From Heracleum sosnowskyi (lineage: Eukaryota > Streptophyta > Magnoliopsida > Apiales > Apiaceae): DNA of 64,000 nucleotides. Numbering within the stretch: the first letter of the stretch is position 1; each line of letters starts with the position of its first letter. Below the pieces are notes generated by a model that saw nothing but the letters and a program-made list of their open reading frames with translations, searched no databases and had not been told where the DNA came from. Of this stretch, positions 36,730 to 49,564 are shown piece by piece. The translations under genes were made by a program, and so were the position numbers. The stretch lies in contig CM061243.1 in NCBI GenBank assembly GCA_030848705.1, forward strand, positions 6,358,001 to 6,422,000, given 5' to 3'.

Positions 36730-39001
36730 TGGGTTTATTTTTCTTTTTTGTGTGTTTTGCAAATAATCATGCTTTTAGAGGAGAATATTAGATGAATGAA
36801 TTTTGCACTCTTTAACATCAACCTCAATTTTGTTTTCCAAACAAGGGCGTCTTCCATTACGGATGAACCTCAACTTCTTATATTTGAAGCATATTTGGGC
36901 TATTGTGCTATTGTTTGATAATTTCTTGAGTGACAACTGCAAGTATCATGTCAGAACCAATATAGTTAAACTCTGGTTGCATGTTTATCACCAACATTTA
37001 CATGTCCACATTCTTTAGTCTTAATTTTTTTTTGTAGTTAAAGTTGATGCTTACTTTAGAAATTAGCACAATTTTAAACACATTTTTTTAACAATTATTA
37101 TCTTATGGAGCAATGGCTATAGTGATGGTTCAGATCGTCAAGCCAGTGGCTCTCGCTTTCTAAAACTAGACATTATAAAATGAAAACAGTAATTGGTCTT
37201 GCTGTTTTTAACCAGTTTTGGTATTGGTATTCAGTAATTTATTTCATTAGCTTGGTTTGTTTAGCAGCAACTTTAATAGGAAGACTTGACTTATGAGTAG
37301 CCGGGTTCGAGTTCTTATATCATGCAAAACCATCATTGTTTGAATATCCTTGGCCAATAACTGTTGCAATCACTGCATCTATCGTGAAGCTATCTACTGC
37401 AGTTCTGTCAATATCTACAAGAGTGAAAGCTAGGGCAGGTTAGTAAGACGCAGATCAGAAGGCAATTGCAGAGAAGTCCACACGAGCAACTGGAAAAGGT
37501 AAATCATCTAGCAAAAAGGATGGGGATTACATGCATGTATTTTTTTATAGAATCTTGTCGCTTGTGCTTGTGGAAAGTTTGATTCTTGCAAAATGGAGAT
37601 GCAGGAAGGCAATGGAAAGTTGGAATATGTTCTTTTTTTTTTAAATCACTTCAAAATTTCCTTCAGAAAAAGGGAACATTGGCTTCCATTTTTTTTAAAG
37701 AAGGTACTCAAATGTTTGATTTTATATTGTGTTTGTAAGTAATTTGAAAATTAATGTAAAAAGATGAGCGACTTTCTTGACCTTTTAGGTGCCATATTCA
37801 CATCTTGACAAATAAACAGTAAGCGTAGTTGTGTGGAGGATGAAGGCTTATATCCGAACTTTTGTATAAGTCTTCAGTGGACTACTCTGAGTAGCCTGTG
37901 TGGGCAACAATTACGTATTTAAATATTCTATATAAATTCTGAATAGATAATTTAAAAATTGCTTGATTACATACTGCTTTTGGTACAACAAGTTGATTAT
38001 TTTTTTTCAATGTATGTTCTGCAATGCCAATGTCACTGGCAGGGCAGTAGAACCCATTTGCGATCATATAAATCCATTTTAAATTTTATTTTGTTAAATT
38101 ATAAAAAAAATTCTTTTTTTGGCTGATTTGGGAGAGGGGTAATTTTCCTCTAATTCATTTGAGTTTAAAATTTAAGGTCCACAATTAGTTAATCAGAGTT
38201 GGTTCACTAAGTATTCTGCTTCTGCCAACACAAGTTGAGGTTCATTTTCCTGACCCAAATACATAGCATAGCATGTTATCTCAGGTTATTTAGCATGCTG
38301 CATCAATTTATATATAAAGTTGTTTGCTACAATGTTATTTGTTTATATTCCCAAGAATTTTACCGTTAAAAACCACCGCTTACACTCCACTTGTGGCCAA
38401 AAGTTTGTTTGCTACAAAAGTATGAATTTGTTTATAGAATGTTGTATGCAGTAAAATGCAATATAGGTTGTGTGGTGAGTGGGACCTTTCTCTGTGTTGA
38501 AAGGTCATCTCTGGTAGTGATTCAGGTTTGTGCATGAGACATATAGCTTTGACCTGGCTGCTTGTAGACTTGTGATTGAGGAGGGAGAACCATTCTCGAT
38601 GCGTGTACCTTGTTTTGTACAAGTCCTGTAGGCTTACAAAGCAAAATAGGATTTAATCTGCATCATTTTGTAGTAGTCTTGGTTTTTGGGCTGAAGTTGA
38701 GACTAAAGTAACGCTTTTCTACTTTGCTTCCATGAATTCCAAAGAGTTTTGGCAGGCTGCATAAATAGTACTTTTGTTTCTGTAAAATAAGGGAACTAAG
38801 AGTTTCGTCATATAATAGTTTGCAGTTTCATTGCTTGTGTAGAAGAGTAATGTACTCGTCTGATCCCACATATTAAGGGGAATAACAAGTTCACAACAAG
38901 GCATTTGCAAATTACATTTCATTAGTGCTCTGCCAATGAATTATGTGTGTATTTAGCAAAAAAAAAGCAATGTGTAACTAATCTATATTCGTGTGTTGCA
39001 G
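36730..39001. other. Intergenic region without recognised genes
   Basis: About 2.3 kb of AT-rich sequence. Stretches near 37340-37440 have coding-like composition but no family was recognised. It leads into the kinase relic at 39002. Confidence 0.45.
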
Positions 39002-39553
39002 TGGATATATGGCACCAGATTATGTAATGTATGGCCAATTTTTAATTAAGTCTGATGTGTTTAGCTTTGGTATATATGTTTTGGAAATACTAAGGGGTCT
39101 GTGTTTAGCTTTGGTATATATGTTTTGGAAATACTAAGGGGTCTGAAGAACCACTGTTTTCGGAAGGGGGAGAATGTAGTGGACTTCGCTGGCTTTGTAA
39201 GTTGGATTATGCATATAGTTTATTGCTACGTCCATGCATCATTTCTAAGTACTAAATGTTATTATCACATTCTGTCATTTTAAATTCCTACAGGCATGGA
39301 AGAATTGGCGAGAACAAGAAGGGTTTCCAACGATGTCTTACATTTTCTCACTCTTGCACCACCCACAGAGCCTACTTTCTTCATGCAGAGTAGTTTTGAT
39401 CCAGTAGTGCCACTACTTACAGACAATGTTAATTCAACTGTGAGCGACAGGTCCAGTAACAATAGTTACTCTATCAACACGACATCAATCATCGAAAGTG
39501 AGTGTAATATGACCAAAAAAAACTCATTATCGTGGATACGGTTTGATGATTGA
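39002..39553 (+). pseudogene. Cysteine-rich receptor-like kinase (CRK) 3' relic
   Basis: The fragment encodes kinase subdomains VIII-IX of a DUF26-type receptor kinase ([20 protein letters not shown], then VLEILRG), then KNHCFRKGENVVDFAGF up to a donor near 39197. The last exon (from ~39296) encodes an AWKNWRE-type start and a CRK-like tail (PPTEPTFFMQSSFDPV), with a frame change near 39330. A 44-bp tandem duplication (39057-39100, 39101-39144) breaks the first exon. The extracellular part, membrane span and most of the kinase are absent. Confidence 0.8.
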
Positions 39554-40557
39554 TGTCGTTTAATCTAGGTTGTGTGGTGAGTCGAACCATATCCACGATA
39601 ATAAATGACATGAAAGTGAGTGTAATCTAGGAGTCAGTATTTAGTTTGTTGGTCTCAAAGCAAACACTATATAACAAGTGCAGGAACAAGGTGCTCGTGA
39701 GGGGCTTGGTTATATTTACCAATGTGAAAGAGCTGAAACAGATGCTTCAAAGCGTAGAGGAAGCTGATGACATGGTTCTGTACCTTTACCTTAATTGTGT
39801 TGGTCGAAATTTTGGGTGCTTGGTTTGCTTTGACTAATTTATGTTTAATGCTCTCTCTCATATCCTCTTTTGAGTGCAGATTGGTGAACATGTATCTGAC
39901 GACAAAGCTATTTGAGCCATTGAAGTATAGGCACTTGAGTCTCGCTTGGGCAGCATGTTAGATAAATGAAATAAAGCTCCTTTCATGCTTGATGAGGTTG
40001 TCATAAACATCATCTCTACATGGGAGCTTGCATTGTTAGTCTTTTTTTTGTTAGTCTTACATTTTTAAAAATGATTATATCATAATAACATTACTTTTTA
40101 AACACTGGATACTTATTGTAGCTTTAGGATGTTTTAGAAATATAGATCTGTGCTCTTGGTTGGTTCATTCGGTTTCTGATTGTTCATTTGGTTTGCCGAT
40201 GCTATGTGAAACCATCAAAAGTAAATATTTTCGCTGTGTAAGAGAGGAATTAGTGTGAGATATGATACGTGTAAATACACTTTAAGTTTTTCCTGAAATA
40301 TGAGAATTTTGTACTTTGAACCCAGAGTCTTTAGGGATGCTCTAAGCTATGTATTTTAAAAAATTAACCCTTTTGTTATTAATCCCTCAATGATATTGTG
40401 TTAACCTTTAGCAGAATTCGGTTTTCCCGGTTTTCTTTAGCTCTAACTACCAGCATGTTTTACCATTTGGCTATAGATGGTGTAAACTTGTTCTATATTT
40501 AATTTTGGGAACATCAGCTGTAGTTCTGTTGATGTCCAAATCATAATTGAATACAGA
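39554..40557. other. Intergenic region with duplicated segment A
   Basis: The stretch 39695-40150 is a diverged copy of 50405-50870, listed separately. The rest is AT-rich and unrecognised. Confidence 0.5.
39695..40150 (+). repeat. Duplicated segment, copy A (possible gene relic)
   Basis: It aligns with 50405-50870 over about 450 bp. Shared blocks include AAAGAGCTGAAACA, GACATGGTT followed by GTACCTTTA, and CATCTCTACATG versus TATCTCTACATG. The start has a coding look (KELKQMLQSVEEADDMVLYL at 39725-39790), followed by an intron-like stretch. The protein family is not recognised. Confidence 0.6.
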
Positions 40558-40909
40558 CATGTTGTAAGAATTAGGAAAAAGTTACGTGTAAATATTTCGT
40601 TGTGAAATCTTCTTTTGTATTTATTCTAATTAAATGTTTTATCCGTTTAAATGTACTAAGTTATTCGTTAAATGGTCAAATATGGGTCATGTGGATGCTC
40701 TGTGAATATTTGTGGTAATTGGAATATATTTTAAGAGATGTTATTTTATTTCGTTTTATTTTAATTATCGAAAGGAAAATTTAATTCGTTTCCTAATCAT
40801 TCGGGTAATTGGTATATCGTTCGTATCAATATTTCATTCATTGAAGTGGGATATATCCGTAAATATTCGTTATAGATATGTTTTGGTTCGTATATATATT
40901 ATTAAATTA

Positions 40910-41636
40910 GGGTTAGGCTCAAGAGAGAACCAATCACTAAAAAAGAACTTTAGAACTGTTATAAGCCGTTGGATTATTACTAGATCTACTGTTCAGATTC
41001 AACTCATTTTTATATACAAAATCTTATAAGGGTATTCTTGGAATAAAAGGATTCTACTGCCGAACCTATTTTGTTTCATAGTATAAATACAGTGTTCTGC
41101 AGCTGAATTTTAAAAGTTATGCATATGGACTTCAAAGTTCTACAACTGAACTTACTTTTTTCCACAAAGTTCTACAAGTGAACTTGATTATTTTTATAAT
41201 GTTCAGCTGTTGAACAATGTTATTCACATTATTTTCATACCATAACTTTCGTGTTCTACCGCTGAACATAAAAGTCATGCAATCGAATTTGAAATCAAAC
41301 ACATAAATTTTAAAGTTCTGCAATTGAACTTGTATTTAAATGTTCAGCTGTTGAACACTGTTATCTGATATTGTGTTTATACAATAACTTGAATATTTTC
41401 ACAAAAAATGATAAAAATAATTGGAGAAATTTTATGATGATGATGGAGAATTTTGTGATCGATATCGATGTATGATTATTATCGTTAATAAAATATTAAT
41501 TAACTCTAAATTATGTATTTTGTGATTTTGGACAACTTTACCCATGACCTTCATATAATAAATATATATTATTTTAAAAAATAAGATAGAGTTCTAAGGG
41601 TTCTAAGGTTAAGGGTTCTACAAGGAACATGACCCA
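40910..41636. mobile_element. MULE-like MITE nested in the solo LTR, 9-bp TSD
   Basis: The ends are imperfect inverted repeats (GGGTTAGGCTCAAGAG left; GGGTCATGTTCC inverted right; both leading to AGAACC), flanked by perfect 9-bp duplications ATTAAATTA (40901-40909, 41637-41645). The inside repeats short near-palindromic motifs such as TGTTCAGCTGTTGAACA and AGTTCTACAACTGAACTT about eight times. Confidence 0.65.
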
Positions 41637-44525
41637 ATTAAATTATTCTCGTAATTATTCATATATTCTTGATGATTATCGTTTCGTAATCGTTAAGCTT
41701 TATTCAAATTAAAAATGATCCGATGGATCAATATTGATCTAAAAAATCGTTTGGGGTATTATTTTCCGTTTAATATAAATATACGTATCGTAAATTATTT
41801 TATGTATAATAAAATCATAATATATCCATAAATACCAAAAATCCCCGAACCGTGTTCTTCGAGAATCAAACTCAAATTTGAAGGTGTTACCGGAATCCGT
41901 TTTCAACGTTCTTGTAGTCGAATCGAAGCTCTCAACATCCTCTATCTAAATCCATCAACAGATTTTGTGTGGGTATAATTTCTCAATTTTTCTTCTTTTT
42001 GAATAATTCGAATTATTTACTTTAATTTGGGGAAAACTTTAGTCTTCAAGATTCTTGTTAATTGATTGCATGAATAGATTGTACATATTGTAAGGAGCAT
42101 GTTGATAATTTTATGCGATTTTTGGAGTCCTAAATCGAGTTAATCGGAAAGTAGTGTAGTTCGCCGGATTTTGTAGTTTTGGCCGGAGTTTTAGATTGGT
42201 TAATTGGTTCTTGATTTAGTTTCCACCACTAGATAGATACTGAGACAGCGAACTGATACATGTAATCAATTGCAAGGTTGGTGTTCAGTTTCCGGTTGCC
42301 GGAAAAAATCGACCACCGTCGCCGGTGGGATTTTTCTCGGTCGAATCCGGCTTGGTTGTGATTGTTTGGACTGTGATTAGATTGTTATAGGTATTGTAGT
42401 GATTTGGGGGTTAATTTTAAAAAACGAGTGTTTTTGGGATTTTATTTTTAAAAAGATTCAAAAATTGATTTTTAAATTCTAAAATTCATTTATTTATTTA
42501 AATCTTTTTAATAAATTTGAGTTATATTTATTTAATATCAAAATTTGATTAAATTTAATTATTTTTAGTTAATAATTAATTTATTTAATTGTTTGATTAA
42601 TTTATTAATCAGTTAAGTTTATTAATTAAATTTAATTAATTTAAATTAAATTTAATTATTTTCATTAATTAGTTTTATCCAAAAATATTTATTTAATTAG
42701 CTACAAGTGGTCAATTAATTTTATATTAATTGATTAATTTTAATTAATTAGATATCTTTTTATTTTATTGAACGATTTAGTTGGAATTGGTCTTTATTTA
42801 ATGAAAACTGATTCGATTTTCGATCTAAAATGTTTTATGGTTAATTTCTTTTAAAACGAGAGTCAAATATTTTTCTAAAATTATTTCTCGAGTGTTACGT
42901 GACTTATGTGGTTTATTTATCGCATTCAGATGTCTATATGTGCTACGTAAATTATGTGAATTATCTGGTTATTGAGTCATAAATACGAATAATTGTTTTG
43001 AGACTTGTTTAAATGTTTTAATCGTGTCTAATATTATCACGAGGGGTAGTTAGAACAGAGATTTGTCAGTATTGTTAGAAAATGAGATTGACGAGACCGT
43101 TGACTTGGATGTTGACTTTTATATTATAGAGATTTTTGATGAGCGTGTTACGTAAACTATTTATTTAGTTAATTGTAACTACTCTATCAATTGAAATATT
43201 GTTATCTATGTACAAAGGCTATTACACGAGACAGGCCAGATTACCGGAAAATGTTAAATGAAAGAAGTCGGAGATGGATGAAGTTAGTATTGTTTGCGAC
43301 TGGTTGGTTTATTTGTGAGGTGATTTAACACCAAGGAAACGTCAACACTCTTGGAGGACATTTCCAAGGTATTTTATTCCAATAGAGATCTCGGTAAGAC
43401 TAGTAAATGCGTTAGAATTAAGTTACAATCATTTATGAAATGTGAGAATCATACTATGAAGACTAAAGTACCGTCTCGTGTTTGACTATTGAGGCAGACG
43501 CGTGGGTTCAAAATCGTAGGATCAGACTCATGGTAATCACAAGAACGTTAAATCAAAGAAGGATTGAAATAGAGAATTGTGCTGTAAGACGGAATAAGAA
43601 GGAAATCGTATTACTTCGGCCTTACATAATAACTAAGGACTAGAGGCAAGTGTCTATACCCTTCACTTATTGTTCAAGTGATATTTTCTTTAATTATTAT
43701 TATGCAAGTGTTTATACTCTTCACTTAATTTTCAAGTGTTGATTCTTTTATATTAAATTTCAAGTGTTCTATCTGAACTCGTAAGTTCACGAATATTTAT
43801 TCAGACTTTTTATTCAGTTTTATAACTGTTTCAAAATATGGTTGAGATGTTTAAATGAATTGATTTGAAGTTACAAATACTGAACTTATGCAAATTCCTT
43901 TTTACAAATATCCTGATGTGAAAATATTGAGTTGAAATGTTGCAAATCCTAAATTATTGGGAATTTGTGGGCCCGATAAGGGTAAAGTGAGATTTTTAAA
44001 ATTACAGTTTAATATGCAAGTATTTTATCCCCATCTTGTACCTATGCAAGTATTATATCCCCATCTTGTACCTATGCAAGTGTTACTACCCTTTTCTTGT
44101 TATGCATGTGTTTCTTGAACCCTCATATTTGTACCAAGTAGCACTAACTTTCACTTTCTGTTTGCATTGTAACTACCCTGGCCTTATTTATTCTTCTATA
44201 ATGGAATAATTTATACTGTTAAGGCCGTCTAGAGCCTGTTTCTTGAACCCTACCTTATATTGAGCAGTTGCGATTCCTTTTGATGTCGTAATGCCTGTTT
44301 CATTTCATACTCAACTTTGTTGAGCATGCTATTACTGATACCCTACGGTAGAATTGGAATGTTTTTAAAATGGACCAATAATGGTCGGACCAGATTCGTG
44401 GTCGGAATAAATTAAGGTCAAATGAGGCCAAGGATCCTACTTAAAGGACTTTGTTGTGTGCCTAGTCTGGGGTTAATGTGTGACTGATCAACAGCTTAAC
44501 CTTGATGTTTTCTTAAAACGTAAAA

Positions 44526-44855
44526 GATCAATTCTAATACCATTTGTTACATTTGAGATTGAATCACAGCCATATGCTGTGTATAATTTTCTGACCAATT
44601 CTAATACCATTTATTACATTTGAGATTGAATCACAACCATATGATGTGTATAATCTTCTGACCAATTCTAATACCATTTGTTACATTTGAGATTGAATCA
44701 CAACCATATGACGTGTATAATCTTTTGACCAATTCTAATATCATTTGTTATATTTGAGATTGAATCACATCCATATGATGTGTATAATCTTCTGACCAAT
44801 TCTAATACCATTTGTTACATTTGAGATTGATTACAACCATATGCTCTGTACTTGT
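44526..44855 (+). repeat. 67-bp tandem array, five units
   Basis: Units start at 44526, 44593, 44660, 44727 and 44794. Each begins with GACCAATTCTAATACC (first unit GATC) and ends with a TGTGTATAAT-type block; the fifth unit is degraded at its end. Identity between units is about 90%. Confidence 0.92.
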
Positions 44856-45796
44856 GATTTATACTCTGATATCCATGGTTACCCTTTTTTTAAAAAAAAA
44901 TTGTGGTTGATATATATATGTTTGCTGAGCACATTTGGCTTAGCTCGTAGCGTCGTATGAATTCCAATTTATTTAAAAATGAGATGATTCAAATATCTTA
45001 CTTTGACAGAATTGTTGTTTTCAAAAGATTTCTTAGGTAGAACTGTTACCTTCAAACTTACTGATCTATATTTACATTCTGTTTTCTACATACTCTTGTA
45101 TTCATGGTTGTTCGGATCACTGTGGTGACCAATATAAATTCCTTATGTTTTAAACTATTCATTTGCTAACAGTTGAATGAAAAAATTGTTGTGAAACATC
45201 AAAAATTGTTTTAAATTTTTGGACATCATAAATGTTCAAACCAAAGACCTATTTTATTTGAGAAACTCAAATTTATTTTGAAAAGTATCCAATCGTACTC
45301 TAATAATACACCTGCTGAGCATTTCTTTCGCTCATACTTGTTTTATTCGTATTTTAGCCTTTCAGTAAGAAGGTAAATTGGCGAGAGTTGTTCGCGTAGC
45401 TCGGACAGAGAAGGGAAAAGAGATTAGTGTGAAGATGCTATGATCCAGAGTATTTGGAGCTAGTGTAAGGTTATTGTATAGAGTTGATTTATATTAAATA
45501 CTATATTGTATAAGATTAGTTTGGTCTGGTATACTTTTTGTCGAAGTTATACTAGTGTTATAGAATTTTTGCAAAGAGAATTGTTGTAAAGAAGAAAATT
45601 TTATTTAATGGAATTTTGGATTTTTGTTTCTAGCACTATAGCTTAAAAGATTTTGGTATAGTTGGGGTCGCAGATGCTACATTTCAATTGTGAAATAATT
45701 ACAGATGAAAGTTTAAGATTAAACAGGTGATTTAATATTGAGATTTTATGGTACCGACCAAATCTTCTGACCCCGAATTTAGGGCGTTGCACATGT

Positions 45797-47306
45797 AATG
45801 GTCGATTGGATGTGAAACAGAACAAATCAATCAAAGCTCCCCAATGTTGCTTCTGCATGTATTGTTTCTAATGATCTAATCTTCTCATGTGTAGTTTCCA
45901 TTTCATGCACTTCCACAATCATATTAATATATTATAATTTTCCTAAAGACGCTGAAGCCTACAAAGTAAGTGACTAATAAAACTAAATAAAATTACATTT
46001 TTTTATCCAGGGAATGGAAGTAGCAAAGACATATTGTGCCATTAGAAATGCATAACAGGTAAACTGGAGCTCAATTTTTGGTTATTGTTTGGGGTCGATG
46101 TACATAAGGAAATAAAGGTATGACCTCATATTGGCAATTAAGTTTGCATATGTCTGTTTTACTTCTCAGTTATATCTATTCATTTAGTAGCAATGTAGTT
46201 GGCAGTCAATATAGAATTATAGCTTCTCCCTCATCGTGGACACTAAATTTTAGAATTATATAATTTCCCGTTATGAATACATTGTTAGCTCTGAAGTTGG
46301 GCAATATGGTGCATTGTTTGCACTTTTCTTCTTTGGTTTAGTGTGCCTAGCTAAATATGATATGCATATAATCACTATATTTGCGTGGAATCCTGGTATG
46401 TGGTGTGCTGTGCTGGTAGACATCACGTGGTTGGGACAGACTCCGTTGGTCATGTCGCATGGTCATTTTTCTATGTTATTCCCTGGTTAACTTGTTTTTT
46501 TCATACCATTATATATAATAAATTACATTTTCTTAATATATCTTTAAATGAAAATAGTTGGTCTGTTAATACAAGTAGAAGAAAATTGTTTGGTGCTTAA
46601 TCACTTGGAAAGTGGCCAGATCAATCGTGTTCGATCATTTGCTATTCATACATTCCCGGTGACTAATTTTGGCTCTCTTGCCTTTTCATTTAATATAGGA
46701 CAATTTGAGTGTAAACATGTAACTAAACAATTATTCTCATATGTTTTTATGGTACAGTTTATTTTAATTGCGCACAACTTCGAGTGCCTAAATATTTAGG
46801 ACAAGCATATATATGTAGATTTAGTTATTGATAAAAAAAAATATCGGTGAATTTGGTCGTGTAGAATTTGGGTGTATCTATTTACGTGGACAGAAGATTA
46901 CATCTAAAATGAAGCAATCACGAGGGAATGAGTGTTAAGTGAGAGAAGGTAATACAGGAATATTGTGATTACTTGATTTCTTTACTCCAGTTTCTCTTAA
47001 ATGTACTCTGCAAGAGGCGTTTACAATTTGAGAAGTTAATATTTATAAATGTCATTTTGTGCGAGTGGTGTGTGAATGCATTTATGTGTTGTGAGGTAGC
47101 AGAATGACAGATGTGATGCTTGCGCCCAATAAGATCATTTCAGGATATGAGGGAGAAAGTTCTAATTTAAGAGTGTAGAAAAATCAACCAAAAGGCTTAA
47201 TTTTAAGAAATAACCAGTTTTGGAATCCCAACTTATATTTAAAAAACAATTGGAAACATATAATGCAACATTATTTTACATTGAAAACAAAAAGTGCATG
47301 AAGTTA
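45797..47306. other. Intergenic region without recognised genes
   Basis: AT-rich. Several frames of 60-80 codons show no family resemblance. Confidence 0.45.
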
Positions 47307-47506
47307 ATGATTTTAGAGTAAATTGCATAATTGTGATCGTACTTTACACCGAGTTTCAAATCAGTGGCTCAATTTTCAAATTCTCATTTTAATGGCCAGA
47401 GTTTGATTCCGCCTTTTATAAAAGTGGCTCCCGTTAACTCCCGTTAATTTTTCGCCGTTAAATACAAATTTTGTACAAGTCAGAAGGGTAATTTAGACAA
47501 TTAGCT

Positions 47507-47508
<2 letters not shown>

Positions 47509-47551
<43 letters not shown>
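47509..47551. repeat. (TA)n microsatellite
   Basis: An uninterrupted TA tract just inside the left terminal repeat of the MULE. Confidence 0.95.
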
Positions 47552-47552
<1 letters not shown>

Positions 47553-47652
47553 CACCACTGGCTTTAGTAAAGTAATTACTTCTATCAAAAAAACCCCAAT
47601 TACTCGAAGAAAACCCTAATTACTCAAAGAAAACCCTAATTGTGAAGCTGAA

Positions 47653-49085
47653 ATGGAATGGTTTAGGCGATCCAAGGAGAATATGCATAAATATGGAGAT
47701 GCCGAGTGCCCTAACTATAAAGGTATGTGTTCGAACACTTCGTTTTCTTAATCGATTGTGATTTATTGTATTGTATTCATCATGTGGTCCTAAATATGTT
47801 TAGAATATGTTTAGAATATGGTTTTTTCTTTTGAATATGTTTAGAATGGTCCCTTGTGTCTCCCTTTCGACTGAAATGGTAATAAAAAACCATTCTTTGA
47901 AATGGTTTTGTATATTGCAGATTACCCCTCTTTTTTCACTATAAAATTGTACTATGGTGGTCATTTTGAGAATCTGAACTCGAAGTTTGTGGGTTACAAG
48001 ATAGATTATTTTGATTTCTGTAATGTTGATTTGATGTCGATATTTGAAGTTGGTTCAATGGTGTCCGAGTGTATTGGTCGTAAGTCTGCAGGGATTGAGT
48101 TGTATTTTAAAGCCCCAAATGAGGGAATGGAGGAGATTGGGAAGTTGGAAAATGATGCTGATGTACTAGTCATGACTGGTCTCATATCTGAAAAATTTCC
48201 GTATGTTGAAGTGTTTGTTGTGCTTATAAGCACAGAGCCTATAGGTATTGAGGGATTGCCAATTGGAAACACACAAACTGCACCACCCTCAAGTCCAATT
48301 GTAGTGATTTCTGTAAATGAAGATAGTGAGGCAGATGAAGATTGGCACCCTGATAGCTCAAATGATGGGAACTCCAAACAAGATGAAATGGTAGATGAGG
48401 AGGATGATGATGTGACTAGTGTCAACAGAGGTGAAACAGAGTACATGACTAATAAATGGGATGACAATGAAATTGAGTTTAATGATGAGACTATTGCTGG
48501 GAGTGAAGATGAGAAGATGGTTGTAAGTAGTGAAGATGAGGCTGATGTTGTTTATAGACCAAAAATGAAGAGGAATAAGAAGAATGACACACCGGCACCA
48601 CCTGGTGCAACCAGTTTAAAAAGAGTGAAAACAAGCTTGAAATGTGGGAACTGTGATGCATGGGGACACAATCGTAGGACCTGCAAAACCAAGGTATAAA
48701 TCTGCACACACTTAATTATGTATTACACTCCTTACACAGTTTAAATGAGTTATGTTTTTTGCTATTGAAAAATGAAGAAAAAAGACCTGAGCAAAATGAA
48801 GCAGAGGAAGGTGAGCAATATCAAAGGGCTGAAGAAAATCAACCAAATCAGGTTGAGCAGGAGCAAAGGCATGAGTTCAGTCCTGGTGCATCTCAGCCAA
48901 CAATTGAAGTGAATGATAGCCAGGGAGGTATCTTTGGCCCTCCACCTGGTAAACGAACAACTGCTGCATGTGGAGTTGCTCCAAAAGCATGGCAAAAGAA
49001 GAAGCAAACTGTGACAACAAGAACTGAGATACTAAGGGCAAGGAGTGTGAGAGAGAAGAAGGCTACCCAGAGATATCATGACTGA
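47653..49085 (+). CDS. MULE-borne PB1-like/zinc-knuckle protein
   Basis: Exon 1 is 47653-47722 (MEWFRRSKENMHKYGDAECP) and exon 2 is 47921-48693. A probable exon 3 starts near 48792 and ends at 49085; its acceptor is uncertain. The N-terminal ~100 residues (LYYGGHFENLNSKFVGYKID, then DVLVMTGLI) resemble the PB1-like domain found at the N-terminus of MuDR-type transposases. A long acidic linker follows, then a CCHC knuckle (CGNCDAWGHNRRTC) like that near the C-terminus of MULE transposases. The catalytic core and SWIM domain that normally lie between are missing, so this looks like an internally deleted transposase gene that has kept an open frame. Exon 3 encodes a glutamine/glutamate-rich basic tail. 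Function unknown; it might bind DNA or full-length transposase. Confidence 0.65.
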
Positions 49086-49564
49086 ACCAAATTATGTAAA
49101 GAACTAGTCTTATGTTTAGAACTAGTCTTATATTAAGAATTATTATTTTGCACAAGGGCTGTTGTTTTTGGTAGAATTTTGAGAACTAGTCTTATGTTTG
49201 ACAATTTAAACAGCCTCTTGTATGGTTGCAAATTATTATCTTATGATTGCAGTTTATTATCTACTATCTTTTGTTCAATTTTTAGCATCATATACCACTG
49301 GTCTAGTTTATAAATGTTTCTAGGTCGAAAATCTAGTTTGTAAATGTTAGATTTACAGTATATGTGCCTTATATTATGAATATGATTAAAAAACCGATTT
49401 TACCCCTGCTCTGTTACTCCCGTTAGTGGGGAGTTAACGGGAGCCACTTTTATAAAAAGCGGAATCAAACTCTGGCCATTAAAATGAGAATTTGAAAGTT
49501 GAGCCACTTTTGTGAAAATCGGTGTAAAGTACGGTCACAATTATGCAATTTACTCATGATTTTA

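Larger units (their letters stand above)
40563..45791. mobile_element. Probable large solo LTR, 5.2 kb, 5-bp TSD
   Basis: The block begins TGTAAGAATTAGG and ends GACCCCGAATTTAGG, then GCGTTGCA, the style of many plant Gypsy LTR ends. It is flanked by perfect 5-bp duplications CATGT (40558-40562 and 45792-45796). It contains no gag or pol and no second LTR that I could see, so a solo LTR fits best. It carries a nested 727-bp MITE (40910-41636) and a 67-bp tandem array (44526-44855). A non-coding LARD-type element is the alternative. Confidence 0.58.
47316..49555 (+). mobile_element. MULE, 2.24 kb, with cargo gene and 9-bp TSD
   Basis: Terminal inverted repeats of about 125 bp (47316-47440 and 49431-49555) start GAGTAAATTGCATAATTGTG at both ends. 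Perfect 9-bp duplications ATGATTTTA flank it (47307-47315, 49556-49564). The inside holds a spliced gene but no DDE transposase, so the element is non-autonomous. A (TA)n tract lies at 47509-47551. Confidence 0.9.

Noticed and set aside
48006..48467. 153-codon minus-strand frame rich in serine and threonine
   Set aside because: Antisense shadow of the acidic linker in the MULE-borne gene.
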